Part shown: in pieces, positions 43,676-52,971 of the stretch
Numbering within the stretch: the stretch's first letter is position 1
Layout: every line of letters starts with the position of its first letter
Source of the DNA: Novispirillum itersonii subsp. itersonii ATCC 12639
GTDB taxonomy: Bacteria > Pseudomonadota > Alphaproteobacteria > Rhodospirillales > Rhodospirillaceae
NCBI RefSeq assembly: GCF_000381985.1
Contig: NZ_KB907338.1
Span: 186,001 to 250,000, forward strand
Reading direction: 5' to 3'
DNA: 64,000 bases
Translations under genes and position numbers: made by a program
Notes under the pieces: generated by a model
Told to the model about the DNA's origin: nothing
The model's input: only the letters and a program-made list of their open reading frames with translations
Databases searched by the model: none

Positions 43676-44170
43676 GATGCTCTCTCAATGCCGCAGACCC
43701 TCCGCCCGACCCTTGGTTTTCTGTTGCACGAAGTGGCCCGCCTGCTGCGGCGGCGCTTTGAGCAGAACGCCCGTGATCTGGGCCTGACCCGGGCCCAGTG
43801 TCAGGTGCTGGCCTATCTGTCGCGGTGCGAGGGCATCCATCAGGGCGGGCTGGCCGAGCTGATCGACGTGGAGCCGATCACGCTGGTGCCGATCCTCGAC
43901 AAGCTGGAAGAGCGTGGCCTGCTGGAACGGCGGAAAGATCCGTCTGACCGGCGGATGCGCACCCTGTACCTGACCGACGCCGCCCGCCCGCTGCTGGATT
44001 CGATCCTGTCGCTGGGCGAGATCACCCGCAACGAGGCGCTGGACGGCCTGAGCGCCGATCAGCGTCAGGCGCTGGCGGATACCCTGCTGCTGATGAAAAC
44101 CAATCTGCTGGATGCCTGCACCCGCGCCCCGGCGGTGTTGCCGTCTGCCTGTGACGAGACCCCCGCCTGA
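43673..44170 (+). CDS. MarR-family repressor of an EmrAB-type pump
   Basis: A 165-residue MarR protein: LGFLLHEVARLLRRRFEQNARDLGLTRAQCQVLAYLSRCEG, HTH in HQGGLAELIDVEPITLVPILDKLEERGLLERRKDPSDRRMRTLYLT. This domain order and the D-x-R-x-R wing are typical of SlyA/EmrR-like repressors. It heads an operon with emrA- and emrB-like genes and is preceded by a palindrome overlapping its start codon. ATG 43688 is an alternative start that would leave the operator outside the coding region. Confidence 0.92.
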   Translation: MDALSMPQTLRPTLGFLLHEVARLLRRRFEQNARDLGLTRAQCQVLAYLSRCEGIHQGGLAELIDVEPITLVPILDKLEERGLLERRKDPSDRRMRTLYLTDAARPLLDSILSLGEITRNEALDGLSADQRQALADTLLLMKTNLLDACTRAPAVLPSACDETPA

Positions 44171-44206
44171 TCCCCTGTTCTGACAAGAAAACCGGACTCC
44201 CCCGTC

Positions 44207-45286
44207 ATGACTGATTCCTCTGCCGCCGCCGCTGTCCTGCCCGCCCGTTCCGGCGGAGTGGACCGCCTGCGCCTTGCCCTGTTTGCCGCTCTGCCGGTGG
44301 CTCTGGCCGCCGGGGCCTATGCCTACGCCTCCGGCGGGGCGGTGATGTCCACCGACAACGCTTATGTGCAGGCCGATATGGTGGCGGTGTCCACCGATGT
44401 CTCCGGTTTGGTCAAAAGCGTTGACGTGCAGGAAAACCAGCCGGTGACTGCCGGGCAGGTGCTGTTTCGGCTGGATGATCTGCCCTTCCGGCTGACCCTG
44501 CAGCGGGCTGAAACCAAGGTGCAGACCGTGCGGAACGACCTGCTGGCCGATCAGGCCGGTTACCGCGACCTGCAGGCGCAGATCCAGCGGGCACAGGCCG
44601 ATATCGCCTATTACGCCAACGAGCTGGAACGCAAGCGCCAGCTGGTCAACAGCAACACCACGCCGCGCTCTGCCTTTGATGATGCCCGCCACGATGCCCA
44701 GACGGCCCAGCTGAAACTGGCGTCACTGACCCAGCAGGCGGCGGCGATGGCGGCCCGGCTGGATGGCCGCCCGGCGGACGATGTGGAGACGTACCCCGCC
44801 TACCGCGATGCGGTGGCCGCCCGTGATGAGGCGCAGCGCCAGCTTGATCATACCGTGGTGCGCGCCCCGATGGATGGGGTGGTGACCCGGGTGCCGTCCC
44901 TGCAGGCCGGGCAGGCGCTGCCTGCGGCCACACCGGCCTTCAGTCTGGTGGCAACGGACCACGTGTGGATTGATGCCCAGCCGAAGGAGACCGAGCTGAC
45001 ATGGGTGCATGCCGGGCAGCCGGTGACGGTCACGGTTGATACCTATCCCGGTGCCGTCTGGCACGGCACGGTGGACAGCATCAGCCCGGCATCGGGGGCC
45101 AGCCTGTCGCTGTTGCCCGCCCAGAATTCCAGCGGTAACTGGGTGAAGGTGGTGCAGCGGATTCCGGTGCGGGTGCGCATTGACACCCCGGAGGGCCTGC
45201 CGCCGCTGCGGGTCGGCATGTCGGCGACGGTGGATGTGCAGACCGGCCATGTGCGCGGCCTGCCGCTGGTGGGCGATCATGGCTGA
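44207..45286 (+). CDS. HlyD/EmrA-family membrane fusion protein
   Basis: This 359-residue protein has an N-terminal membrane anchor (RLRLALFAALPVALAAGAYAYA), a biotinyl-lipoyl half-domain (STDNAYVQADMVAVSTDVSGLVKSVDVQENQPVTAGQVLFRLD), a helical hairpin, the second lipoyl half (TVVRAPMDGVVTRVPSLQAGQAL) and a beta-barrel. It links the inner-membrane MFS pump to an outer-membrane channel. Its stop overlaps the next gene's start by eight bases. Confidence 0.93.
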   Translation: MTDSSAAAAVLPARSGGVDRLRLALFAALPVALAAGAYAYASGGAVMSTDNAYVQADMVAVSTDVSGLVKSVDVQENQPVTAGQVLFRLDDLPFRLTLQRAETKVQTVRNDLLADQAGYRDLQAQIQRAQADIAYYANELERKRQLVNSNTTPRSAFDDARHDAQTAQLKLASLTQQAAAMAARLDGRPADDVETYPAYRDAVAARDEAQRQLDHTVVRAPMDGVVTRVPSLQAGQALPAATPAFSLVATDHVWIDAQPKETELTWVHAGQPVTVTVDTYPGAVWHGTVDSISPASGASLSLLPAQNSSGNWVKVVQRIPVRVRIDTPEGLPPLRVGMSATVDVQTGHVRGLPLVGDHG

Positions 45287-46832
45287 CGGCCCGGTTCCGG
45301 CGGCCGGGTTTCAGCCCGTACCGCACCGGGGGATGATCACCGCCTGCGTGACGCTGGCCGTGATCATGCAGGCGCTGGACACCACCATTGCCAATGTGGC
45401 GTTGCCCTATATTCAGGGGGCGGTGGCGGCCAGCGCCGATCAGATTAACTGGGTGCTGACCTCTTACATCGTCGCGGCGGCGATCATGACCCCGCCGTCG
45501 GCGTTTCTGGCCCGGCGGTTTGGCCGGAAGCGGGTGCTGATGGGCTCGGTGAGCGGGTTCATCATTGCCTCGGTGCTGTGCGGCATTGCGCAGTCACTGC
45601 CCGAAATCGTTGGCTTCCGGCTGTTGCAGGGCCTGTGCGGGGCGGCGCTGGTGCCGCTGTCGCAATCCATCCTGCTTGATCTGTATTCGGCGGAGGAACG
45701 CGGTAAGGCGATGGCCCTGTTCGGGGTGTCGGTGATGGTCGGCCCGGTTCTGGGGCCGGTGATCGGCGGCTGGCTGACCGAAAACACCAGCTGGCGCTGG
45801 GTGTTTTATATCAACGTGCCGATCGGGGTTCTGGCGGTGCTGGGCCTGTCGGCGTTTGTGAAGGAGACCGCCCGCGATACCGCCGCCCGGCTTGACTGGG
45901 TGGGGTTCGGGCTGCTCAGCCTCACCATCGGGGCGTTGCAGATGTTCCTTGACCGCGGGCAGCAGCTTGACTGGTTTTCCTCGGTCGAAATACAGGCCGA
46001 AGCCCTGCTGGCGGCGGTGGCGGCCTATCTGTTCATCGTCCATACCGCCACGGCGCGGCGGTCGTTTGTTGATCCGTCGCTGTTCCGGGACCGGAATTTT
46101 GTCGTCGGCCTGATCTTTATTTTTACCATCGGCATCACCTATCTGGCCTCGCTGGCGCTGATGACCCCGTATCTGGAATCCCTGATGGGGTATCCGGTGG
46201 TCACCGCCGGTCTGGTGATGGGGCCTCGGGGGCTGGGCACCATGGTGTTCATGTTTCTCGTCGGGCGGCTGATCGGCCGGGTTGATACCCGGCTGCTGCT
46301 GGCCACCGGCATGGCGATGACCGCCTGGGCGATGTATGACATGTCCGGCTGGACGCCGGATGTCGCGGCCTCGACGATTGTCTGGGTCGGTTTTGTGCAG
46401 GGGGCGGGGCTGGGGTTCCTGTTCGTGCCGATGTCGGCGGTGACCTTTGCCACCCTGCCGCTGCAGAAGCGGGCGGAAGGCACCGGCCTTTACAACCTGT
46501 CACGCAATATCGGCTCGGCTGTCGGGATTTCGGTGATGGCGGCGCTGCTGACCGGCAACACCCAGATCAACCATGCCGAAATTGCCGCCCATCTGACCCC
46601 GTTCAACCGGATTCTGGAGCAGCCGGTGTTCGCCCATGTCTACAATCCGGCGACAGCCGCCGGACAGGCGGCGCTGGATGGGTTGGTGACCCATCAGGCG
46701 GTCATCATCGCCTATGCCGATGATTTTCTGCTGCTGATGGTGCTGTCCCTGATCACCATTCCGCTGGTGCTGCTGCTGCGCAGCCCGAAGCAGGCCGCCG
46801 GGACGAAGCCGGAGCCGGTGGTCGCTGACTGA
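45279..46832 (+). CDS. DHA2-family MFS drug efflux permease (EmrB-like)
   Basis: This 517-residue protein has 14 predicted helices. Motif D1 appears as LDTTIANVALPYIQG, and motif A as ARRFGRKRVLMGSV, with motif C in GPVLGPVIGGWLTENTSWRWVFYINVPIG. ATG 45279 overlaps the end of the fusion-protein gene, so translation is coupled. It exports hydrophobic drugs or acids from the cytoplasm by proton antiport. No outer-membrane channel gene is nearby, so it presumably uses a TolC-like protein encoded elsewhere. Confidence 0.95.
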   Translation: MADGPVPAAGFQPVPHRGMITACVTLAVIMQALDTTIANVALPYIQGAVAASADQINWVLTSYIVAAAIMTPPSAFLARRFGRKRVLMGSVSGFIIASVLCGIAQSLPEIVGFRLLQGLCGAALVPLSQSILLDLYSAEERGKAMALFGVSVMVGPVLGPVIGGWLTENTSWRWVFYINVPIGVLAVLGLSAFVKETARDTAARLDWVGFGLLSLTIGALQMFLDRGQQLDWFSSVEIQAEALLAAVAAYLFIVHTATARRSFVDPSLFRDRNFVVGLIFIFTIGITYLASLALMTPYLESLMGYPVVTAGLVMGPRGLGTMVFMFLVGRLIGRVDTRLLLATGMAMTAWAMYDMSGWTPDVAASTIVWVGFVQGAGLGFLFVPMSAVTFATLPLQKRAEGTGLYNLSRNIGSAVGISVMAALLTGNTQINHAEIAAHLTPFNRILEQPVFAHVYNPATAAGQAALDGLVTHQAVIIAYADDFLLLMVLSLITIPLVLLLRSPKQAAGTKPEPVVAD

Positions 46833-46850
46833 GCGCCGCAGGGCGGGCCG

Positions 46851-47213
46851 TCAGCCGCTGAGGCACCAGCTGCGCCCGCTGGAGCGGTAGCCGCTGGGGC
46901 AGGATCCGGTTTTACGGATGGCATGGCAGGCAGACATCCCGGCCAGACAGAAGTCGCCGCTGCCGGTGTAGCCGGTGGGGCAGCTTTCCCCCGGCGGTTT
47001 TTCCAGGGCCGGGCGGGCCCCCTTACCGGGCAGGCAGGCCCCGCCGCTGGACCGGTAGCCGCTGGGGCAGCTCTGGCGGCTGTCACTCTTTGAGACCGCC
47101 GAAGCCGGAGCGGGGGGAACACTGCACCCGGCCTCAGCCGGGGCCGGGGCCAGCAGCAGCGGCATCAGCAGGCAGACCAGCAGGGGCAGGGCGGCAAAAC
47201 CGGGCAGGCGCAT
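46851..47213 (-). CDS. Secreted Cys-rich repeat protein of unknown function
   Basis: A 120-residue precursor with a signal peptide (MRLPGFAALPLLVCLLMPLL, cleavage probably after AEA). The mature part has three repeats of the pattern S-C-P-[ST]-G-Y-x-x-S-G-x-x-x-C-L-x-G at roughly 25-residue intervals, plus an extra Cys near the N-terminus and one in the third spacer. Paired cysteines suggest disulfides in the periplasm or outside the cell. I do not recognise a named family. ATG 47213 is used; the frame opens 13 codons earlier without signal character. It lies downstream of the LysR gene on the same strand. Confidence 0.7.
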   Translation of the reverse strand: MRLPGFAALPLLVCLLMPLLLAPAPAEAGCSVPPAPASAVSKSDSRQSCPSGYRSSGGACLPGKGARPALEKPPGESCPTGYTGSGDFCLAGMSACHAIRKTGSCPSGYRSSGRSWCLSG

Positions 47214-47248
47214 CGGGGCAGACTCCGTTGACTGATCCCCGCAGTCTA

Positions 47249-48154
47249 TCACGGCTGGGCGGCCTGACGGATCAGGTCCTGCACCACCGGATTGGGGAAT
47301 TTACGCGGGGTGGTCACTGCATAGAACGTCTCAGAGATGCCGGGCAGGCGGCTGACTTCGGTCAGCAGGCCGTTTTTCAGCTCATCCTGCACCACAATCG
47401 GCGGCAGCACCGCCAGCCCGATGCCTTCACGGGTCAGCAGACGCATCATCGCCATGTCGTCCACCTCGGCGGCCAGCTGCGGGCGGACGTCCAGCCGTGC
47501 CGCCAGGGCGTCAAAGGCCATGCGCAGGCCGCTGGACCGCGTCGGCACGATCAGCGGGCTTTCGGCCAGCAGCGTGCGCAGATCGCCGCTGTCTGCCGGG
47601 CACAGGCCGGGCACCCCGATCAGGCTGGCGGGCTGCTGGTCCAGCGGTTGCACCACATAAGGGGTCTGGCTGTGGCTGTAGGCGGTGCGGGCATCGGCCT
47701 GCGGCGGCTGACTGGTCAGCACCACATCAAGGTTAAGGTCGGCCAGCGCCCCCAGCAGATCCGGTCCGCTGCCGGAATGCAGGATCACCTCGACATCACT
47801 GCGCCCCAGCACTGGCTGAAGAAACTGAAGCTGGAAGTTACGCGACAGGGTGGCAATCGCCCCGATCCGCACCGCCCGCCGGGCCTGCCCGGTCTGGTGT
47901 AACGTCGCCAGCAGCTCGTGCCCGGCGGCGAAGATGGCGTCGGCATGATCCAGCGCGATCCGTCCGGCCTCGGTCAGGTGCAGGGCGCGGCCCCGGCGTT
48001 CAAACAGGGCCTGTCCCAGCCGGTCCTCCAGCTGGCGGATCTGCGCTGACAGCGCGGATTGCGACACATTCAGCTTTTCAGCGGCGCGGGTCAGGTGGCC
48101 TTCGTGCGCCACCACCCGGAAGTAGCGCAGGTGGTGATAGTTCAGGTCCGGCAT
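47249..48154 (-). CDS. LysR-family regulator divergent from dabB
   Basis: A 301-residue protein with HTH in LNYHHLRYFRVVAHEGHLTRAAEKLNVSQSALSAQIRQLEDRLGQALFER. The N-L-N-Y-H-H-L-R-Y-F opening is shared with NhaR-like LysR proteins. It is divergent from dabB, with 124 bases between. By position it most likely activates the inorganic-carbon uptake genes, as LysR proteins do beside dab operons. Its ligand is unknown. Confidence 0.92.
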   Translation of the reverse strand: MPDLNYHHLRYFRVVAHEGHLTRAAEKLNVSQSALSAQIRQLEDRLGQALFERRGRALHLTEAGRIALDHADAIFAAGHELLATLHQTGQARRAVRIGAIATLSRNFQLQFLQPVLGRSDVEVILHSGSGPDLLGALADLNLDVVLTSQPPQADARTAYSHSQTPYVVQPLDQQPASLIGVPGLCPADSGDLRTLLAESPLIVPTRSSGLRMAFDALAARLDVRPQLAAEVDDMAMMRLLTREGIGLAVLPPIVVQDELKNGLLTEVSRLPGISETFYAVTTPRKFPNPVVQDLIRQAAQP

Positions 48155-48204
48155 GGTGCGGCTCCCGCAATCATTCTGTTTAAGTGAATGGTTTGTGCTG
48201 AACA

Positions 48205-48219
48205 TTATATTTTTTATAA
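48205..48219. promoter_or_regulatory. AT-rich inverted repeat in the lysR-dabB divergent promoter
   Basis: TTATA (48205-48209) and TATAA (48215-48219) flank TTTTT. It may be a LysR half-site pair or simply the dabB -10 region. Confidence 0.4.
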
Positions 48220-48278
48220 CAATGGCACCAGCCTATGGTGCGGCGGAGATGATGTTTCCCTGCCGGAGGCTGAGCGCC

Positions 48279-49856
48279 ATGCTGCCTGTACCCCTGTTTC
48301 CCCCCTCTCTGCTGCCTCTTGTGGCGATCCTGCCCTTTGTTGCCGTGGCCCTGCTGGCCCCGCTGCTGCGCCGCCGCCCGGCGGGGATTGCCGGTCTTGC
48401 CGAAGCGGCGGCCCTGCTGTCGCTGGCGGTGTTCGGCGTTGCCCTGTGGGGGCTGATCCAGTCCGGGCCGCAGACTTCGGCCCTGCTGGGGTGGGGCGGT
48501 GTCGGCCTGAGTGCCCGGCTGGATGCGGTCAGCATCACCATGGGCCTGCTGATTGCCTTTGTCGGCTGGGTGGTGCTGCGCTACAGCCGCACCTATCTGC
48601 GGGGCGAGGCCGGGCAGGCCGCCTTCACCGGCTGGCTGGCGGTGGTGCTGGCGGCGGTGCTGCTGTGTACACAGGCGGGCAACACCGTGCAGATGCTGGC
48701 GGGCTGGAGTGTCGCCAGCTTCGGCCTGCACCGGCTGCTGCTGTTCTATCCGGGGCGGGCTGCGGCGCAGCGGGCGGCACGGAAGAAGTTTGTGATCGCC
48801 CGCGCCAGTGATCTGGCCCTTGCCGCAGCGGTCGGCATGCTGGCGGTTGCCGGCGGCACCGATATTGCCACCCTGCTGGAAGCCGCCCGCACCGGCACCC
48901 TGACCGCGCAGGCCCCAGGACTGACCGCGCTGGCGGTGGGGCTGCTGGCGGTGGCCGCCGGGCTGAAGTCGGCGCAGGCCCCGGCGCATAGCTGGCTGAC
49001 GGAAATGGCCGAGGCCCCGACCCCGGTCTCTGCCCTGCTGCATGCCGGGGTGATCAACGCCGGGGGCTTTCTGCTGGTGCGCTTTGCCGATCTGGTGCTG
49101 ACCAGCCCCGGCATCATGGCGGTGCTGGTGATGGTCGGCGGCTTCACCGCCCTGTACGGCAGTCTGGTGATGCTGACCCAGCCGCTGGTCAAGACCTCGC
49201 TGGCGTGGTCCACCGTGGCGCAGATGGGGTTCATGACCATGCAGTGCGGGCTGGGGCTGTTCCCGCTGGCGCTGCTGCATATCGTCGCCCATTCCCTGTA
49301 CAAGGCCCACGCCTTCCTTGCCTCCGGCAGCACGGTGAAGACCGTCGCCGCCGCCCGCCGCCCCGGCCCGGTGGCAGTGCCCGGCGGCGGGGCGATCCTG
49401 CGGGCCTTTGCCGTTGCCTTCGGCCTGTACCTGCTGATGGGGCTGCTGTTCGGCTTCCAGCATAAATCACCGCAGGCGCTGGCGCTGGGCGCGGTGCTGA
49501 TCTTCGGCATGGCCTATCTGATCGCGCAGGGTCTGGCCGATGCCGCCCCCCGGGCCCTGACGGTGCGGACCAGCGTGTTCTCGCTGGTGGCCTCGGCCAG
49601 TTACTTCGGCCTGCAGACAGCGGCGGCCAGCCTGACCGCCGGAACCCTGCCGCCCACCCCCGCCCCCGGCCCGCTGGAAATTGCCCTGCTGGCGCTGATG
49701 CTCCTCAGCTTCGGGGCGGTGGCACTGGCGCAGGTGATGTTTCCGCTGTGGTCACGTCACCCCGCCGCCACCGGCCTGCGGGTCCATCTTGCCAACGGCC
49801 TGTACCTGAACACCCTGACCGACCGCCTGCTGGGCGGGTGGATGAAGACGCTTTAA
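48279..49856 (+). CDS. dabB: DabB, membrane subunit of the DAB inorganic carbon transporter
   Basis: A 525-residue membrane protein of the NuoL/MrpA (proton-pumping) family. The segment LHRLLLFYPGRAAAQRAARKKFVIARASDLAL is characteristic of DabB and differs from NuoL. EMAEAPTPVSALLHAGVINAGGFLLVRFADL is the conserved proton-antiporter core. ATG 48279 follows GGAGG. With DabA it forms an energy-coupled complex that takes up CO2/bicarbonate. The pairing with dabA and a LysR gene matches known DAB loci. Confidence 0.93.
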   Translation: MLPVPLFPPSLLPLVAILPFVAVALLAPLLRRRPAGIAGLAEAAALLSLAVFGVALWGLIQSGPQTSALLGWGGVGLSARLDAVSITMGLLIAFVGWVVLRYSRTYLRGEAGQAAFTGWLAVVLAAVLLCTQAGNTVQMLAGWSVASFGLHRLLLFYPGRAAAQRAARKKFVIARASDLALAAAVGMLAVAGGTDIATLLEAARTGTLTAQAPGLTALAVGLLAVAAGLKSAQAPAHSWLTEMAEAPTPVSALLHAGVINAGGFLLVRFADLVLTSPGIMAVLVMVGGFTALYGSLVMLTQPLVKTSLAWSTVAQMGFMTMQCGLGLFPLALLHIVAHSLYKAHAFLASGSTVKTVAAARRPGPVAVPGGGAILRAFAVAFGLYLLMGLLFGFQHKSPQALALGAVLIFGMAYLIAQGLADAAPRALTVRTSVFSLVASASYFGLQTAAASLTAGTLPPTPAPGPLEIALLALMLLSFGAVALAQVMFPLWSRHPAATGLRVHLANGLYLNTLTDRLLGGWMKTL

Positions 49857-49863
49857 GTGGCCC

Positions 49864-50113
49864 CTCAGACGCCGGGCGCGGGCCTCCGCCCGCTTGGCTT
49901 ACGCGCCCACGCGGGCGCGGGGCCTCAATGGCCCAGTTAAACAGTGTTTCCCAGAGATGACGTTCCAGACCGGAGGCCGACCATGACGCTCAGACGCCGG
50001 GCGCGGGCCTCCGCCCGCTTGGCTTACGCGCCCACGCGGGCGCGGGGCCTCAACGGCCCAGTTAAACAGTGTTCCCCAGAGATGACGTTCCAGACCGGAG
50101 ACCGACCATGACG
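49864..50113 (+). repeat. 125-bp tandem duplication before dabA
   Basis: Copy 1 (49864-49988) and copy 2 (49989-50113) differ at only three positions. Each holds two GC hairpins (in copy 1: GCGGGC/GCCCGC at 49878-49893, CGCGCCC/GGGCGCG at 49902-49919), an AT-rich GTTAAACAGTG stretch, a ribosome-binding site and an ATGACG start. Only the second ATG opens the dabA frame. In copy 1 the ribosome-binding site is GGAGG; in copy 2 it is GGAGA. Confidence 0.97.
49983..50111 (+). CDS. Possible 42-codon leader ORF overlapping the dabA start
   Basis: The start codon duplicated in copy 1 opens a 42-codon frame beginning [20 protein letters not shown] and ending in TGA at 50109-50111. Its stop overlaps the dabA ATG (50108-50110) as ATGA. 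GGAGG at 49972-49976 is a strong, well-spaced ribosome-binding site. The peptide is Arg-rich and unlike any family I know. It may be meaningless or may couple translation of dabA to an upstream start. Expression has not been shown. Confidence 0.35.
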   Translation: MTLRRRARASARLAYAPTRARGLNGPVKQCSPEMTFQTGDRP

Positions 50114-52507
50114 CTTTCCCTGTCCCAGATCTCCGCCGCCGCGACCGGGGCCGCCCGGATGATTGCCCCGGCGTGGCCGCTGGAGGCCACCGTTGCGGTC
50201 AACCCCTTCCTCGGCCAGACCGGCGAGACGCTGGCCGAAACCGCCGCCCGGCTGGCCCGGGCCGGGGGCGTGCCGGTGACCATGCCGCGCCCGTGGTACC
50301 GCGCCCGGATCGCCGATGGCCGGATCAGCCGGGACGACCTGACGGCAGCGCTGCTGGCCTGCCCGCAGCCCGGCAAACCCGCCGATGTCGCGGCCCTGCT
50401 GGCGCTGGCGGACCAGCCGCAGCCCGATCCTGCCCCGCTGCCGACGCTGGCCGATCTGGGGGCGGAGCTGACCGGCACCGACTGGCCCGCCTTCCTTGAT
50501 GACCGCATCGGCCTGTGGGCTGCCGGGCACTTCGACCGTGGACAGGCCCTGTGGGGCGAACGGCAGGAAGAACGGGAATGGGCATCGTGGCGGCACTGGG
50601 CCACCCATGACCTGACCCCCGAGGTGCAGGGCCTGACCGGCTTCGCGGCCTTTGCCGCCGGTCTGCCCGATGACCCGGCAGAGGCGCTGGTGCAGGGCTG
50701 TGCCGTCCTTCAGGTTCCGGCGGCGGCGCTGCCGACCCTGTTCCACCGGCTGCTGTTCAGCCTTGGCGGCTGGGCGCAGCATGCCCGCTATCTGGTGTGG
50801 CAGGCGGAACAGGCGGGCGGCACCAGCCCAGCCCTGACCGATCTGCTGGCGGTGCGGCTGGCGTGGGAACAGGCGCTGCTGATCCGCTTTCCGGCGCTGG
50901 CCCCGCGCTGGGCGGCGGTGGCGGCAGCCCATGCCGCACCGCTGACCCCCGATGCCGGGCAGATTGTCGATGCCATCTTGCAGGATGCCGCCGACCGCGC
51001 CGCCCAGCGGACACTGGCGGCAACGCTGGCCGCTCCGGCGGTGGCCGGGCCGGGACCGGGCCGCCCGGCGGTGCAGGCGGTGTTCTGCATTGATGTGCGC
51101 TCCGAAGTGTTCCGGCGGGCGCTGGAACAGGCCGACCCCGGCATCAGCACCCTCGGGTTCGCCGGGTTCTTCGGCATCGGGGCCGGGCATCAGGGGTTCG
51201 CGTCTGATGTGATGGAACACCGGCTGCCGGTGCTGCTGCCGCCGATGGTTCAGTCCTGCTCCGGCGGGCACGGGCCGCTGGCGGAACAGGCCGATTTCGC
51301 CGCCCGCTGCCGGTCGCGCGCGGTGCGGGCGTGGGGGCGGTTTAAGCTGGCGGCGGTGTCCTCCTTCGCCTTCGTTGAATCCGCCGGGCCGCTGTATGCG
51401 GTCAAGCTGCTGCGCGATGCCCTCGGGCTGGGCAGCGTCGCCCCGGTGGCGGCCCCGGCCCCGCACCTGCACCCGCAGCCGTCGCCGGATCAGGCGGTCA
51501 GCATGGCGGAACGGGTGCTGCGCGGCATGTCGCTGACCTCCGGCTTCGCCCGGATTGTGCTGCTGGCCGGGCATGGTGCCCATGTCACCAACAACCCGCA
51601 CGCCAGCGCCCTCAACTGCGGGGCCTGCGGCGGCCATGCCGGGGACGTCAACGCCCGGCTGCTGGCGGCGCTGCTGAATGATCCGGCGGTGCGGTGCGGG
51701 CTGGTGGCGCGGGGTATCACCATCCCCGCTGATACCAGCTTTGTTGCCGCCCTGCATGACACCACCAGCGACACCGTCACCCTCTATGCCGATGGCCTGC
51801 CCGCCAGCCATGCCGCCGATCTGACCGCCCTGAAGCGGGCGCTGGAACAGGCCGGGACCACCGCCCGCGCCGAGCGTGCCCGGCTGCTGCCCGGTGGTGG
51901 CAGCGGCTCCGCCCTGCGGCGGCGGGGCCGCAACTGGGCGGAGGTGCGGCCGGAATGGGGCCTTGCCGGGTGCAGCGCCTTCATCGCCGCCCCGCGTGCC
52001 CGCACCGCCGGACGCAGCCTGAATGGCCGGGCCTTCCTGCATGACTACGACTGGCGGCAGGATGCGGCGCAGGGCTACCCGGTGCTGGAACTGATCCTGA
52101 CCGCGCCGGTGGTGGTCGCCAGCTGGATCAGCCTGCAATACTACGGCTCCGCCGTCGCCCCGCAGCACTTCGGGGCGGGCAACAAGCTGCTGCACAACGT
52201 GGTCGGCGGCATCGGCGTGGTGGAAGGCAACGGCGGCCTGCTGCGGGCCGGGTTGACGTGGCAGTCGGTGCAGGATGGCACCACCCTGCGCCACGAGCCG
52301 CTGCGCCTGACCGTCTGCGTCGAAGCGCCGGAGGAGGCGATGACCGCCATCCTCCAGCGCCATGACGGGGTGCGGGCGCTGTTTGACAACGGCTGGCTGC
52401 ACCTGTTCGCGCTGGACGCCGCCGGGCAGATGACCCGGCGCTACGCCGGGGACCTGCGCTGGACCGACGGCGACACCACACCGCAGCTGGGCCGGGTGGC
52501 GGCGTAG
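50108..52507 (+). CDS. dabA: DabA, carbonic-anhydrase-like subunit of the DAB transporter (DUF2309)
   Basis: A 799-residue DUF2309 protein. The zinc-site residues of characterised DabA are present with matching spacing: Cys327 and Asp329 in VFCIDVRSE, His489 in LAGHGAH, and Cys504 in NCGACGG (His to Cys 15 residues). The N-terminal [11 protein letters not shown] and FAGFFGIG also fit. It is cytoplasmic, bound to DabB, and converts entering CO2 to bicarbonate in one direction. ATG 50108 lies in the second copy of the tandem duplication behind GGAGA. Confidence 0.95.
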   Translation: MTLSLSQISAAATGAARMIAPAWPLEATVAVNPFLGQTGETLAETAARLARAGGVPVTMPRPWYRARIADGRISRDDLTAALLACPQPGKPADVAALLALADQPQPDPAPLPTLADLGAELTGTDWPAFLDDRIGLWAAGHFDRGQALWGERQEEREWASWRHWATHDLTPEVQGLTGFAAFAAGLPDDPAEALVQGCAVLQVPAAALPTLFHRLLFSLGGWAQHARYLVWQAEQAGGTSPALTDLLAVRLAWEQALLIRFPALAPRWAAVAAAHAAPLTPDAGQIVDAILQDAADRAAQRTLAATLAAPAVAGPGPGRPAVQAVFCIDVRSEVFRRALEQADPGISTLGFAGFFGIGAGHQGFASDVMEHRLPVLLPPMVQSCSGGHGPLAEQADFAARCRSRAVRAWGRFKLAAVSSFAFVESAGPLYAVKLLRDALGLGSVAPVAAPAPHLHPQPSPDQAVSMAERVLRGMSLTSGFARIVLLAGHGAHVTNNPHASALNCGACGGHAGDVNARLLAALLNDPAVRCGLVARGITIPADTSFVAALHDTTSDTVTLYADGLPASHAADLTALKRALEQAGTTARAERARLLPGGGSGSALRRRGRNWAEVRPEWGLAGCSAFIAAPRARTAGRSLNGRAFLHDYDWRQDAAQGYPVLELILTAPVVVASWISLQYYGSAVAPQHFGAGNKLLHNVVGGIGVVEGNGGLLRAGLTWQSVQDGTTLRHEPLRLTVCVEAPEEAMTAILQRHDGVRALFDNGWLHLFALDAAGQMTRRYAGDLRWTDGDTTPQLGRVAA

Positions 52508-52544
52508 GGGGGGCGGGGCTCCGGCCCCACCTCTTGCCCGGTGC

Positions 52545-52964
52545 TTAACGGGGTGTGGGGGCGGTGCTGTGCCGCAGAATCTCCTGCCTGATCTGATCAA
52601 ACAGGGCCGGAGGCAGAAAGCCATAGTCATAGGTGCCGGGGGGCGTGTTCGGGACCGGATAGAGGTCCTCCCCCGGCCACACAAAGATGGTCAGGTCGTT
52701 GGTGATCACCCACGACGGGTCCGCATCCAGCCCAAGGTGCTGCTTCACCTTTGCCGGGAGCAGGATGCCGCTGGCCGCCCCGGCTGGCGGGGTATGGGTG
52801 ATCGGGGCGACCGTCACGCTGACGGCCCCGGCGGTGCCGGTGATGGCCACAATGATGGCAACCGGGCGGCGCTTGACGCCTTTGTCTGCCCCGGCCATAG
52901 CCTCATGACGCCACAGATAGTCATGGTGGATCACCAGACCGGGCGTTGGTTTGGGCAGGGGCAT
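52545..52964 (-). CDS. PemK/MazF-like toxin of a type II TA pair
   Basis: A 139-residue protein with GLVIHHDYLWRHEA near the N-terminus, KRRPVAIIVAI, VAPITHTPP and an LPPALFDQIRQEIL end. This order of motifs (basic residues before a hydrophobic strand, then V-x-P-I-T-H) is that of PemK-like mRNA-cleaving toxins. It lies seven bases after the antitoxin gene. Activity would be ribosome-independent or dependent RNA cleavage; neither is proven from sequence. Confidence 0.75.
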   Translation of the reverse strand: MPLPKPTPGLVIHHDYLWRHEAMAGADKGVKRRPVAIIVAITGTAGAVSVTVAPITHTPPAGAASGILLPAKVKQHLGLDADPSWVITNDLTIFVWPGEDLYPVPNTPPGTYDYGFLPPALFDQIRQEILRHSTAPTPR

Positions 52965-52971
52965 CGACCGG

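Noticed and set aside
46851-47213. Lipoprotein signal (Cys after AEAG) in the Cys-rich protein
   Set aside because: The residues before the cysteine (E-A-G-C, preceded by P-A) do not fit the L-[AS]-[GA]-C lipobox; ordinary signal-peptidase cleavage after AEA is more likely.
50024-52684. 886-codon reverse frame opposite dabA
   Set aside because: It is antisense to a gene with all DabA zinc-site residues; its composition (Gly, Arg, Gln, His) is that of a GC-rich shadow frame.
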